Assembly (NCBI GenBank): GCA_051652785.1
Contig: JBOFUX010000025.1
Coordinates: forward strand, 1-49,218
Length of the DNA stretch: 49,218 nucleotides
Direction of reading: 5' to 3'
From: JAGNZR01 sp051652785
GTDB lineage: Bacteria > Fusobacteriota > Fusobacteriia > Fusobacteriales > Fusobacteriaceae
A model generated the notes under the pieces. That model made no database searches. It worked only from the letters and a program-made list of their open reading frames with translations, and was not told where the DNA came from. The position numbers and the translations under genes are program-made. Positions 25,351 to 34,773 of the stretch are shown here, one piece after another. Position 1 is the first letter of the stretch. Each line of letters opens with the position of its first letter.

Positions 25351-25921
25351 GAAATATTTTTTTATAATAATAAGTTTGATAGGGATAAGTACACTAACTT
25401 ACTCAAGAGGACCTATTAATAGTGAAGAGAGAAGTGAAATAGAGAGTGGATTAATAAAAGAAGCTGCGATTACAGAAGGAGTAGAAGAAAATTTTATAAT
25501 AGGTGATAAACTTTTTAAAATGGGAAAATATCAAAGTGCTTTAAATGTTTTTGAAAAAAATATTAATGAAAAAAAAAATCTTTTTGGAGCAGCGACTAGT
25601 GCTAGATTTTTAAATGATAATAAAAATGCAGTTAAATATTATACTAAATTAATTAATAAAGATAATCAAATGGAAGAGGCATATTTCGGAAGGGCCTTAG
25701 CTTATAGAAAATTAGAGGAATATGAAAAATCTATAAAAGATTTAAATCAATGTTTAGAAAAAAATGAATTTAATGAGTATGCTTATATTGGTCTTGGAGA
25801 TTTATATCTTTTAATAAATAAAAATGAGGAAGCAAAAAAAATATTAGAAAAAGGAAATAGTAAATTTCCAAATTCAGCACTAATAAAAACATTATTAGTG
25901 ACTGCCTATAAAAAAAACTGA
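25343..25921 (+). CDS. TPR-repeat protein with signal peptide
   Basis: A 192-residue protein with a likely Sec signal peptide (MFKKYFFIIISLIGISTLTYS), so it should act outside the cytoplasmic membrane. It has about three or four tetratricopeptide repeats (for example FKMGKYQSALNVFEKN at about 60-75, EEAYFGRALAYRKLEEYEKS, YAYIGLGDLYLLINKNEEAK). TPRs usually hold protein complexes together; no specific partner can be named. The start codon overlaps the end of xseA by 8 nt, so translation is coupled although the functions look unrelated. Confidence 0.8.
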   Translation: MFKKYFFIIISLIGISTLTYSRGPINSEERSEIESGLIKEAAITEGVEENFIIGDKLFKMGKYQSALNVFEKNINEKKNLFGAATSARFLNDNKNAVKYYTKLINKDNQMEEAYFGRALAYRKLEEYEKSIKDLNQCLEKNEFNEYAYIGLGDLYLLINKNEEAKKILEKGNSKFPNSALIKTLLVTAYKKN

Positions 25922-25962
25922 AAACTAACTTTGAAATAATAAAATTTCATAGGGAGGAAAAT

Positions 25963-27027
25963 GTGGAATGGTATCGACTTAGATGTGTAGGGTTAAGTGA
26001 TTCAAAAATAAATTTACTTTTGAAATTAACTAAAGACTATTATGAAATTTTTAAATTAGATAGAGAACAGTTAATAAAATATTTTAAATTTTCTCAAGAA
26101 GATTTAGTAAAATTAAATAAATCTAAAAATATTGATTTAAAAAAAGAACTAAATTATTTAAATGAAAAAAAAATTCAATTAATTTTTATTCATGATGAGG
26201 ATTATCCTATAAGTCTAAAAAACATAAGTCAACCTCCTATTTTTCTATATTGTAAAGGTGATATAAAAATATTAAATAATTTTATTATAGGAATCGTAGG
26301 GACAAGAAATGCTACTAGATATGGAAAAATTGCTTGTGAAAAATTTACAAAGGGATTGATAGCGGCCGGAATAACTACTATAAGTGGTGTTGCCTCAGGA
26401 ATAGATACAGTTTGTCACATTAAGAGTATAGAAAAAAAAGGTATTACAATAGGAGTAATAGGAAGTGGGTTAGATATTATTTATCCGAAAGAGAACAAAT
26501 GGCTATGGGAAGAAATACCTAAAACGGGAGTTTTAATTTCAGAGTTTCCCCTGGGAACCGAACCTATGCCTTATAATTTTCCACAAAGAAATAGAATTAT
26601 AGTAGGACTCTCAAAGGGAATTTTAATTGTGGAAAGTAAAGAAAAAGGCGGAAGTCTAATTACTGCAGAAATTGCCCTTGAAGAGGGGAGAGATATATTT
26701 GCTATTCCAGGGGAAATTTTTTCTATATTTTCTGTTGGTTGTAATGAGTTAATAAAGAACAGCCAAGCGAAATTAGTAACCAAAGTAGAGGATATTTTAG
26801 ATGATTATGGGATTAAAGTAAATGAAGATATTCCCAAAATAAGTTTAAAACTTAGCGAACTTGAAGCAAAAGTTTATGAGGCATTGAATACTACTAAAAA
26901 TTTAGATGAAATTATTTTAACGGTGAAAATGAAAGCACCAGATGTCCTGTCAATACTTATGGATTTAGAAATAAAAAAGCTCATATTAAGTATTTCTGGA
27001 GGGAACTATAGAAAGAATCCTTTATAA
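25963..27027 (+). CDS. dprA: DNA-processing protein DprA/Smf
   Basis: A 354-residue DprA, which loads RecA on incoming single-stranded DNA in natural transformation. The Rossmann-like core shows VGTRNATRYG, SGVASGIDTVCH, GSGLDIIYPKEN, SEFPLGTEPMPYNFPQRNRII and KEKGGSLITAEIALEEGRDIFAIPG. A C-terminal winged-helix-like segment (about 290-345) follows. It starts with GTG behind GGGAGG. Upstream of topA, the smf-topA order seen in many bacteria. Confidence 0.95.
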   Translation: MEWYRLRCVGLSDSKINLLLKLTKDYYEIFKLDREQLIKYFKFSQEDLVKLNKSKNIDLKKELNYLNEKKIQLIFIHDEDYPISLKNISQPPIFLYCKGDIKILNNFIIGIVGTRNATRYGKIACEKFTKGLIAAGITTISGVASGIDTVCHIKSIEKKGITIGVIGSGLDIIYPKENKWLWEEIPKTGVLISEFPLGTEPMPYNFPQRNRIIVGLSKGILIVESKEKGGSLITAEIALEEGRDIFAIPGEIFSIFSVGCNELIKNSQAKLVTKVEDILDDYGIKVNEDIPKISLKLSELEAKVYEALNTTKNLDEIILTVKMKAPDVLSILMDLEIKKLILSISGGNYRKNPL

Positions 27028-27032
27028 AAGCC

Positions 27033-27062
27033 TTGACAAAGTGATGGAAAATAAACTATAAA
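27033..27062 (+). promoter_or_regulatory. Promoter upstream of topA
   Basis: TTGACA at 27033-27038 and TATAAA at 27057-27062 with an 18-nt gap. It begins just after the dprA stop and would give topA its own transcript with a leader of about 30 nt. Confidence 0.7.
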
Positions 27063-27098
27063 GTAGGTATAAAAATTAATTTGTTAGGAGAGGATATT

Positions 27099-29477
27099 TT
27101 GTCTAAGAAAAAATTAGTAATAGTAGAGTCGCCTGCTAAAGCAAAAACAATAGAAAAAATTTTAGGAGATTCATATTATGTAACTGCTTCCTTTGGTCAT
27201 GTGAGGGATTTACCTAAAACAACTTTAGGTATAAAAATAGAAGAAAATTTTAAACCTAATTATTCTATATTAAAGGATAAAAAAGAATTAGTTAATAACC
27301 TGAAAGCTATGGCTAAAAAATCGTCAAAAGTTTATTTAGCTTCAGATCCAGATAGAGAAGGAGAGGCAATTGCATGGCACATAGCAAAAGCTCTTAAACT
27401 AGATGAAAATGAATTAAATCGTATTGAGTTTAATGAAATTACACAATCAGCAGTTGGAGATTCAATAAAAAATGTAAGAAAAATAGATATGGAAATGGTA
27501 AATGCTCAACAAGCAAGAAGAATACTAGATAGAATAGTAGGTTATAAGATAAGTCCAATGCTTTGGAGAACAATATCAGCTAACACAAGTGCTGGTAGAG
27601 TCCAATCTGTAGCACTTAAATTAATTTGTGATTTAGAAGATATAATAAAAATTTTTGTTCCAGAAAGATATTGGACAGTTGGAGGAGAGTTTCAAAATAA
27701 TTTAGAACTATCTTTAAATAAAGTTGATGGTGAAAAATTTACCCTTTTAAAAGATGAATCAATAGTTTTAGAATTAGAAAAAATTAAAAAAAACTCTGAA
27801 TTTAAAGTAACAACTTCTAAAGTGACAAGAAGAACAAAGAACCCACCACAGCCATTAAAAACAAGTACATTACAGCAATTATCTTCCTCTTATTTAGGTT
27901 TTTCAGCAACAAAAACAATGAGGGTAGCACAAGGACTATACGAAGGGTTAACAATTAATGGAGAACAGCAAGGTTTAATAACATATATGAGAACAGATTC
28001 TGTTAGAATCTCTGAAGAAGCTAAAACTATGGCAAAAGAATTTATAATAAATGCTTATGGTATAGAGTATATAGGAACAGAAAAAACATCTAAAACTAAG
28101 CAAAAAATTCAAGATGCTCATGAAGCAGTAAGACCTTCAGATGTAAATTTAGAACCAGAAAAAATAAAAAAATGGTTGGATAATGACCAATTTAAACTTT
28201 ATAAATTAATATGGGATAGGTTTGTTATTTCTCAGATGGCAAGTATGAATTATGATCAATTTGAAGTTGTTTTAAATAAAGAAAGATTTGATTTCAGAGG
28301 AAGCTTAAATAAAATAATATTTGATGGTTATTACAAAATATTTAAAGATGAAGAGGAGTTGCCACTAGGTGACTTTCCTGATATAAATATTGGAGATATA
28401 AAAAAAATAAAAAAAATGAATATAAAAGAAGAGTATACAAAGCCACCAGCTAGATTAACCGAATCCTCACTGGTAAAAAGATTAGAGCAAGAAGGAATAG
28501 GTAGACCATCTACATATGCAAGTATAGTTGAAACACTAAAGAAAAGAGATTACGTAGCTCTAGAGGGGAAAAGTTTTGTTCCAACAGAATTAGGATATTC
28601 TGTTGAAAAAGAATTACAGACACATTTCCCAAATGTTATGAATATAAAATTTACAGCTGAATTAGAAAATAGACTGGATATGATAGCCTCAGGAGAACTA
28701 GTTTGGACAGAGGTTTTAGATGAGTTCTATGGGGAATTATCTATATATTTAGAAAAATATCAAGCAATTTTAGATGAAGAGGAAAAAAGGAGAATAACTT
28801 CAGATGTAATCTGTGAATGTTCTCATGGACCTATGGTTATGAAAACAGGAATTTTTGGAAAATATTTAATCTGTGAAAATGAAGAGTGTAAAACTAAAAT
28901 AACTTTAAAAGGGGTTGATTTATCTAAAGAACAACTTTTAAACGGACATCTCTTAATAAAAGAACAAATAGATGCTAGAAATAAAATAAGAAATGGAAAA
29001 CCTACAGATGTTTATACTGAAACTGGTAGTAAGTGTTTATTAAAGTTAGGAAGATTTGGAAGTTATTTAGAAAGTGAAAATTTTAAAGAAGATGAAATTA
29101 GATTGTCTTTACCTGGAGAAATAAAAAAACATATAATAAATGGAACATTAGAAGAAAAAAATGGAATCTCTTTAATAAAAGATATGTTGGATAAAATACT
29201 AGAAGAAGAAAATACTATATTAAAATCTGCAGGACTTTGTGAAAAATGTGGAAGTCCTTTTAAGATAAATAGAGGAAGATGGGGGAAGTTTTTAAGCTGT
29301 ACAGGATACCCACAGTGCAAAAATATAAAAAAATTAGATAGTTCTGGGAATATCGTGGAATCTTCTAATAAAGATAAAGTGGAAGAAGAGAAGCCTTCTA
29401 AAAAAATAGTGAAAAAAAAGAATATAAAATCCACTGTTAAAGTAGAAAAAAGCAAAGAAAAAAATAAAGGTAAATAA
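27099..29477 (+). CDS. topA: DNA topoisomerase I
   Basis: A 792-residue type IA topoisomerase that relaxes negative supercoils. Start taken as TTG at 27099 (MSKKKLVIVESPAKAKTIE), since AGGAGAGG lies five bases ahead; an upstream TTG at 27081 precedes that site. The Toprim domain has IVESPAKAKTIEKILG and LASDPDREGEAIAWH. The catalytic tyrosine is in GLITYMRTDSVRIS. The C-terminus carries zinc-ribbon repeats: one with CECSHGP and CENEEC, one degenerate (CLLKLGRFGSYLES), and a full CEKCGSPF with CTGYPQC. It ends in a Lys-rich tail. First gene of the topA-trmFO-xer-like run. Confidence 0.96.
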   Translation: MSKKKLVIVESPAKAKTIEKILGDSYYVTASFGHVRDLPKTTLGIKIEENFKPNYSILKDKKELVNNLKAMAKKSSKVYLASDPDREGEAIAWHIAKALKLDENELNRIEFNEITQSAVGDSIKNVRKIDMEMVNAQQARRILDRIVGYKISPMLWRTISANTSAGRVQSVALKLICDLEDIIKIFVPERYWTVGGEFQNNLELSLNKVDGEKFTLLKDESIVLELEKIKKNSEFKVTTSKVTRRTKNPPQPLKTSTLQQLSSSYLGFSATKTMRVAQGLYEGLTINGEQQGLITYMRTDSVRISEEAKTMAKEFIINAYGIEYIGTEKTSKTKQKIQDAHEAVRPSDVNLEPEKIKKWLDNDQFKLYKLIWDRFVISQMASMNYDQFEVVLNKERFDFRGSLNKIIFDGYYKIFKDEEELPLGDFPDINIGDIKKIKKMNIKEEYTKPPARLTESSLVKRLEQEGIGRPSTYASIVETLKKRDYVALEGKSFVPTELGYSVEKELQTHFPNVMNIKFTAELENRLDMIASGELVWTEVLDEFYGELSIYLEKYQAILDEEEKRRITSDVICECSHGPMVMKTGIFGKYLICENEECKTKITLKGVDLSKEQLLNGHLLIKEQIDARNKIRNGKPTDVYTETGSKCLLKLGRFGSYLESENFKEDEIRLSLPGEIKKHIINGTLEEKNGISLIKDMLDKILEEENTILKSAGLCEKCGSPFKINRGRWGKFLSCTGYPQCKNIKKLDSSGNIVESSNKDKVEEEKPSKKIVKKKNIKSTVKVEKSKEKNKGK

Positions 29478-29491
29478 TTGAGGAGTTTTTA

Positions 29492-30796
29492 ATGAAACAT
29501 GAAGTAATTGTAATAGGAGCAGGCTTAGCAGGGAGTGAAGCAGCGTATCAACTAGCTAAAAAAGGAATAAAAGTAAAATTATATGAGATGCGACCAATAA
29601 AAACAACCGAAGCACATACAAGTGAAAAATTTGGAGAACTAGTTTGTAGTAATTCTCTAGGAGGAGACCATTTAGGTAATGCCTCAGGACTAATGAAAGA
29701 AGAACTTAGACGATTAGGTTCAAAACTTATAGAAATAGCTGATAAAAATCGTGTTCCAGCAGGACAAGCACTAGCTGTGGATAGAGAAGGATTTTCAGAG
29801 GAAATAACAAAAATTTTAGAAAAAAATGAAAATATTGAAATAATAAGGGAAGAATTAATAGATATTCCCAAGGATAAAATTGTATTGATAGCTTCAGGAC
29901 CATTAACATCAGAAAAATTATCTAAAAAAATAGCAGAACTAACTGATTCTGATTATCTATATTTTTATGATGCAGCAGCTCCTATTGTTACTCTAGAGTC
30001 GATAGATCAAGAAAAGGTTTATTATCAATCAAGGTACGATAAAGGGGATGGTGAATACATTAATTGTCCTATGAATAAAGAGGAGTATAAAGTTTTTTAC
30101 GAAGCTTTAATAGGAGCTGAAAGAGCACCTTTGAAAGTATTTGAAGAGGAAAAACTATTTGAAGCTTGTATGCCTGTTGAGAGGATGGCTGGTAGAGGTG
30201 AAAAAACATTATTGTTTGGACCTTTAAAACCAAAAGGATTAACAAACCCAAAAACAGATAGATGGGATCATGCAGTTGTTCAGCTAAGACAAGATGATAA
30301 AGATGGAAGGCTATATAATCTAGTTGGTTTCCAAACTAATTTAAAATTCAAGGAGCAAAAAAAAGTGTTTTCTCTGATACCAGGATTAGAAAATGCTGAA
30401 TTTGTAAGATATGGAGTTATGCATAGAAATACTTTTATAAATTCAACAAAAGTATTAAATCCCACTTTAAATATGAAAAAAAATGAAAATATATACTTTG
30501 CAGGACAAATAACAGGTGGAGAAGGATATGTGTGCGCCATAGCAACTGGTCTTATGGCAGCAATAAATATCTTTAATAAATTAGAAGGAAAACCTAGTTT
30601 TATTTTAGATGATAGGTCAGCAATTGGTTCAATTATAAAATATATAACAGAAGAAAAGAAAAATTTTCAACCCATGGGTCCTAATTTTGGAATAATAAAA
30701 TCATTGGAAGAAAAAATTAGAGATAAAAAAGAAAAATATAAAATAATTTCTAATATTGCTTTAAATTATTTGGAAATAGAAATGAATAAAATATAA
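29492..30796 (+). CDS. trmFO: Methylenetetrahydrofolate--tRNA-(uracil-5-)-methyltransferase
   Basis: A 434-residue folate- and FAD-dependent enzyme that makes m5U54 in the T-loop of tRNA. FAD-binding GAGLAGSEAAYQLAKKG starts the protein; LYEMRPIKTTEAH, ELVCSNSLGGDHLGNASGLMKEE and the late FAGQITGGEGYVCAIATGLMAA are diagnostic. The CMPVERMAGRGEKTLLFGP block carries the conserved cysteine. It follows topA by 14 nt, the standard order in Firmicutes and relatives. Confidence 0.97.
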   Translation: MKHEVIVIGAGLAGSEAAYQLAKKGIKVKLYEMRPIKTTEAHTSEKFGELVCSNSLGGDHLGNASGLMKEELRRLGSKLIEIADKNRVPAGQALAVDREGFSEEITKILEKNENIEIIREELIDIPKDKIVLIASGPLTSEKLSKKIAELTDSDYLYFYDAAAPIVTLESIDQEKVYYQSRYDKGDGEYINCPMNKEEYKVFYEALIGAERAPLKVFEEEKLFEACMPVERMAGRGEKTLLFGPLKPKGLTNPKTDRWDHAVVQLRQDDKDGRLYNLVGFQTNLKFKEQKKVFSLIPGLENAEFVRYGVMHRNTFINSTKVLNPTLNMKKNENIYFAGQITGGEGYVCAIATGLMAAINIFNKLEGKPSFILDDRSAIGSIIKYITEEKKNFQPMGPNFGIIKSLEEKIRDKKEKYKIISNIALNYLEIEMNKI

Positions 30797-30830
30797 AAAT
30801 AAAGAATTAAAAATAAATTAGGGGGATAAA

Positions 30831-31697
30831 ATGTTAAGTTTAGAATCGCTATTTAAAGAGTTTATTTATTGTTTAGAATATGAAAAAAAAAAAAATCTAA
30901 ATAGTATAAAATCATTTAAAAGTGACTTAAAACAATTTGGTGAATTTTTATCCACAAGAGAAGAGCTAAAAGAGATAGAAGATATAACAAAATTAACAAT
31001 AAGAAGTTTTATAAATTGGATACATAAAAAAAATGTTAGTAAAAGATCTTCAAATAGGAAACTATCAACTCTTAGGTCTTTTTTTAAATATCTTATAGAT
31101 GAGGATAAAATAGAGAAAAATCCTGCCTTACTTGTAGATTTTCCAAATTATGAAATTGAAGTACCAGATACACTAAGTTTTGAAGAAATAAATTCTATAA
31201 GAGACTCTATTTCTAGTTTAACTTTAAATGATCGAAGAGATAAACTTATTTTTGAACTTCTTTATTCCACTGGAATAACTTCTCAGGAACTTTTATCATT
31301 GGGAGAAGGAGTTTTTAATTTAGAAATGAGGGAACTTAAAGTTATTAATGAGAGAACTAGTAGAACAGTTTTTTTTAGTAAAAGAACAAAAGATAGTTTT
31401 GAAAAATATATAAAAATTAAAAAAGAAAAATATAAAGAAAAATATAATAAAGACATACTTTTCATAAATTCTTCTGGCACAAGATTAAGTGATAGATCTC
31501 TTAGAAGAATTATAGATAAGTATATACAAAAAACAGAGATAAAAAAAGATATAACCCCTTATACCTTTAGACATACCTTTGCAATTCATATGTTAAAAAA
31601 AGGAATGGATATTCATTATTTGAAAGAACTAATGGGACATTCATCAATTGAAGTCACTAAAAACTATGAAATAATGATAAAAACAGTATTAAAATAA
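30831..31697 (+). CDS. Tyrosine recombinase-family protein (XerC/D-like) with lost catalytic residues
   Basis: A 288-residue Xer-like protein at the place where xerC usually follows trmFO. The N-terminal SAM-like core-binding domain (about 5-105) and the catalytic fold (about 110-288) are present. Arg247, His270 (MGHSSI) and the nucleophile Tyr279 (TKNYEI) are kept. However, the first catalytic Arg (usual TGLRxSE) is Thr150 in TGITSQE, the HxxR histidine is Tyr244 (PYTFRH), and the beta-hairpin Lys is likely Glu174. It is probably impaired or has another function. An A12 tract at 30883-30894 (codons 18-22) is a possible slippage site. The frame is intact here. Confidence 0.85.
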   Translation: MLSLESLFKEFIYCLEYEKKKNLNSIKSFKSDLKQFGEFLSTREELKEIEDITKLTIRSFINWIHKKNVSKRSSNRKLSTLRSFFKYLIDEDKIEKNPALLVDFPNYEIEVPDTLSFEEINSIRDSISSLTLNDRRDKLIFELLYSTGITSQELLSLGEGVFNLEMRELKVINERTSRTVFFSKRTKDSFEKYIKIKKEKYKEKYNKDILFINSSGTRLSDRSLRRIIDKYIQKTEIKKDITPYTFRHTFAIHMLKKGMDIHYLKELMGHSSIEVTKNYEIMIKTVLK

Positions 31698-31748
31698 ATA
31701 TTTAAATGGTAATTAAGTAATTTAAAGAGATGAGGAGACGAAGAATAA

Positions 31749-32864
31749 ATGAAAAAAAATTGCATAGGATGTGGAATAGGATTACAGTGTGAATATCCAA
31801 ATAGGGATGGATATTTACAAGCAGATGTTTTAAATTCAAAAAGAGAACATCATTATTGTCAAAGATGTTTTAAAATAAAAAATTATGGAAAAAATATTGC
31901 TTCAGAGCTAACTAGAGAAGATTATAAAAAAGAAGTGGCAATAGCTTCAGACTCTGCAGAATTAGCTTTAGCTGTATTTGATATAATAGATTTTGAAGGT
32001 TCTTTTGATGATGAGATATTAGATGTATTAAGAGAAAAAGAATCTATTGTTATAATTAATAAATTAGATTTAATTCCAGATGATAAACATCCATCAGAAG
32101 TTGCAACGTGGGTAAAGCTTAGATTGGCAGAAGAAGGAATTGCCCCACTAGATATAGCTATTGTAAGTACAAAAAACTCATATGGAATAAACGGAATTTA
32201 TAAAAAAATAAATCATTTTTTTCCTAAGGGAGTTGTAGCTGTTGTGTTAGGAGTTACCAATGTTGGAAAATCAAGTATTATAAATAGATTAATAGGAGCT
32301 AAAACAATAACTGTTTCAAAATATCCAGGGACAACATTAAAAATAAATAGACAAACAATTCCCCAAACAAATATAGTATTGATAGATACTCCAGGTCTTA
32401 TTCCCCATGGTAGAGTTTCAGATTTAATATGTGAAGAATGTACGCTAAAAATAATACCATCTGGAGAAATATCTAGAAAAACATTTAAATTGAATGAAAA
32501 TAGAGTTATATTTTTAGGTGATTTAATTAATTTTAGAGTTGTTAGCGTAGAAGAATCTAAACCTATTATTTCAATATATGCCTCTCAAAATGTAACTTTT
32601 TTAGAGACAAACATTGAAAAACAAAAAGAATATATAGAGAATAAAAGGGTAGATGTTTTAGGGATACCTTGTGAAGAGTGTATCGATAAATATAAGGAAC
32701 AAAAATTTAAAAAGGAACTAGTAACAATAGAAACAGGGGAAGAATTAGCAATTAAAGGGCTAGGATGGATAACTGTAAAAAGAGGACCGTTGCATATCGA
32801 GCTTATTATGCCTGAAGTTATAGAATATATAATTAGAAAAGCTTTCATTGTTCCTAAGAGATAG
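31749..32864 (+). CDS. yqeH: Ribosome biogenesis GTPase YqeH
   Basis: A 371-residue circularly permuted GTPase required for 30S assembly in Bacillus. A treble-clef zinc site opens the protein (CIGCGIGLQCEYP and YCQRCF). The G motifs are in permuted order: NKLDLIP (G4) and then VSTKNSYG (G5) precede GVTNVGKSSIINRL (G1) and DTPG (G3). The C-terminal part (about 215-371) is the YqeH-specific RNA-binding region, with a CEECIDKYK stretch. A separate gene in the long plus-strand run. Confidence 0.94.
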   Translation: MKKNCIGCGIGLQCEYPNRDGYLQADVLNSKREHHYCQRCFKIKNYGKNIASELTREDYKKEVAIASDSAELALAVFDIIDFEGSFDDEILDVLREKESIVIINKLDLIPDDKHPSEVATWVKLRLAEEGIAPLDIAIVSTKNSYGINGIYKKINHFFPKGVVAVVLGVTNVGKSSIINRLIGAKTITVSKYPGTTLKINRQTIPQTNIVLIDTPGLIPHGRVSDLICEECTLKIIPSGEISRKTFKLNENRVIFLGDLINFRVVSVEESKPIISIYASQNVTFLETNIEKQKEYIENKRVDVLGIPCEECIDKYKEQKFKKELVTIETGEELAIKGLGWITVKRGPLHIELIMPEVIEYIIRKAFIVPKR

Positions 32865-32873
32865 AGGTAGAAT

Positions 32874-33356
32874 ATGCAAGTAAAAGAAAGTTATAAATTT
32901 TTAATTGAAACAGGAGCAGTGGTTTTAATTATTATTTTAGCTATATCATATGGTTTTTATTATAAAATAAATGATTTAAAAGATGCTAAAAGAGCAGAAA
33001 AAACAACTATTAATTTAATAAAACTAAGAGTTGCATTGGAAGAATACTATGAGATTACAGGAACTTATCCAGATTTAACTGAAGATAGTGTACGTAATGA
33101 TTTATCTTTATTAGACTTTGAAACTGAATCAGGAATAAAAATATCATTTGCTAAAATATACAAAAGAAATAAAATTTATTTTACTGAAGCTACAAAAAAA
33201 ATTGAGGGAAATAATAAAATTTATGACGTATCGAATTTTGAAGATGGGAGTATGAGTGGAGGTTGGAACTACAATTTTAAAGAAAAAACAGGAGAGATTC
33301 ATGCAAATCTTCCTGAAAATGCTTATGGACAAAATATAATTTGGAGCAAAGAGTAA
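32874..33356 (+). CDS. Pseudopilin-like membrane-anchored protein
   Basis: A 160-residue protein with one N-terminal hydrophobic helix (about 10-30) and a body that resembles type II secretion major pseudopilins. There is LRVALEEYYEITGTYPDL after the helix and a GGWNYNFKEKTGEIHANLPE ending, both common in GspG-like proteins. The FLIE before the helix recalls the prepilin F-T-L-I-E start, but the Gly ahead of the cleavage site is absent (YKFLIE). It may therefore be an uncleaved pilin-like anchor. No other pilus or secretion genes are adjacent. Ten nt after yqeH. Confidence 0.65.
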   Translation: MQVKESYKFLIETGAVVLIIILAISYGFYYKINDLKDAKRAEKTTINLIKLRVALEEYYEITGTYPDLTEDSVRNDLSLLDFETESGIKISFAKIYKRNKIYFTEATKKIEGNNKIYDVSNFEDGSMSGGWNYNFKEKTGEIHANLPENAYGQNIIWSKE

Positions 33357-33381
33357 AAATACAACTATGAGGGAGAATATA

Positions 33382-34773
33382 ATGAAATATGATATGATTT
33401 TTGTAGGTGGAGGACAAGCAGGAGTTTTTGGTGCTTATGAAGCTATAAAATTAAATCCTAAAGCAAAAATTTTAGTGTTAGATAAAGGAAAAATGTTAAA
33501 ACACAGAATATGTCCTAAAGAAAAATTAGGTCACTGTGTAAAATGCACTATTTGTTCAATAATATATGGTGTAAGTGGAGCGGGAGCTTTCTCAGATTCT
33601 AAATTTAATATGGATTATAGAGTTGGTGGAGACGTTCACACAGTTGTAGGAAAAAAAATAGTAAATGAAACAATAAATTATATTGTTGATATATATAAAG
33701 AATTTGGATTTAATGAAAAACCAACTGGACTTATATACAACTTAGAAATGGAAGAAATAAAAAAAAGATGTATAGAAAATGGTGTTCAACTTGTAGACAC
33801 CCCTACTATGCATTTGGGAACAGATGGATCTCGTGAACTTTATGGGAGACTTTTAAAAAATTTATTAGCTAATGGTATTGAATTTATAACAGAAAGAAAT
33901 TTGGAAAGTTTTGTTATTGAAAAGGGTGGTATTAAAGGAGTAAAAGTAAGTTATAAAGAACAGGAAGAGATTTACACTTCAGATAATATTATAGTAGCTA
34001 TTGGTAGAAGCGGAGCAAAAGAACTTAAAGATATCTGTGTAAAACATAAAATAAAATTTGAAAATGGAGCTATAGATGTAGGAGTAAGGGTAGAGGTTCC
34101 AGATATAATAATGAAAGATATAAATAAAAATTTTTATGAAGCAAAAATGATTTATTATACACCAGTGTATAAGGATAAAATGAGAACTTTTTGCAGTAAT
34201 CCAAGTGGATTTATAGCAGCTGAGAAACATGATGATGATGTTATATTAGCTAATGGTCACTCTTATAAAGATAAAAAATCTACAAATACAAATTTAGCTT
34301 TACTCTGTACAAAAACATTTACTTATCCTTTTGATCAACCATTTGAGTATGCCACGTCAATTGCTAAAATGACTTCAATGCTAACTGGAGGAAAGTTAAT
34401 GGTTCAGTCTTATGGAGATTTAAAATCAGGACAAAGATCGACAGATCAAACACTAGCTAGATTAAACATAATTCCAACAACTGATGATTATGTAGCAGGA
34501 GATATTGCTCTCGCTTGTCCTAAAAGAATATTGGATAATATTATGCAATTTATAGAAGTTCACGATAAAATAACCCCAGGTTTTGCTTCACGTGATCTTT
34601 TACTTTACTTTCCTGAAATAAAATTTAGAAGTACAAGAATAGAAATTGATAAAAATATGGAAACAAATATAAAAGGACTTTATGCAGCAGGGGACGGGTC
34701 AGGATATGGCTCTGGTCTCAATATAGCTGCTGTAATGGGAATATTGGCTGTAAGAAATATATTAAAAAAATAA
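33382..34773 (+). CDS. FAD-dependent oxidoreductase, COG2509-like
   Basis: A 463-residue flavoprotein of the uncharacterised FAD-dependent dehydrogenase group. The FAD P-loop is VGGGQAGVFGAYEA at the N-terminus; a cysteine cluster follows (HRICPKEKLGHCVKCTICS), and a second FAD-contact region ends the protein (GLYAAGDGSGYGSGLNIAAVMG). Start is the ATG at 33382, six nt from GAGGGAG; a frame to 33367 precedes that site. The CxxCxxC cysteines could bind a metal or a redox group. Substrate unknown. A terminator follows. Confidence 0.82.
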   Translation: MKYDMIFVGGGQAGVFGAYEAIKLNPKAKILVLDKGKMLKHRICPKEKLGHCVKCTICSIIYGVSGAGAFSDSKFNMDYRVGGDVHTVVGKKIVNETINYIVDIYKEFGFNEKPTGLIYNLEMEEIKKRCIENGVQLVDTPTMHLGTDGSRELYGRLLKNLLANGIEFITERNLESFVIEKGGIKGVKVSYKEQEEIYTSDNIIVAIGRSGAKELKDICVKHKIKFENGAIDVGVRVEVPDIIMKDINKNFYEAKMIYYTPVYKDKMRTFCSNPSGFIAAEKHDDDVILANGHSYKDKKSTNTNLALLCTKTFTYPFDQPFEYATSIAKMTSMLTGGKLMVQSYGDLKSGQRSTDQTLARLNIIPTTDDYVAGDIALACPKRILDNIMQFIEVHDKITPGFASRDLLLYFPEIKFRSTRIEIDKNMETNIKGLYAAGDGSGYGSGLNIAAVMGILAVRNILKK

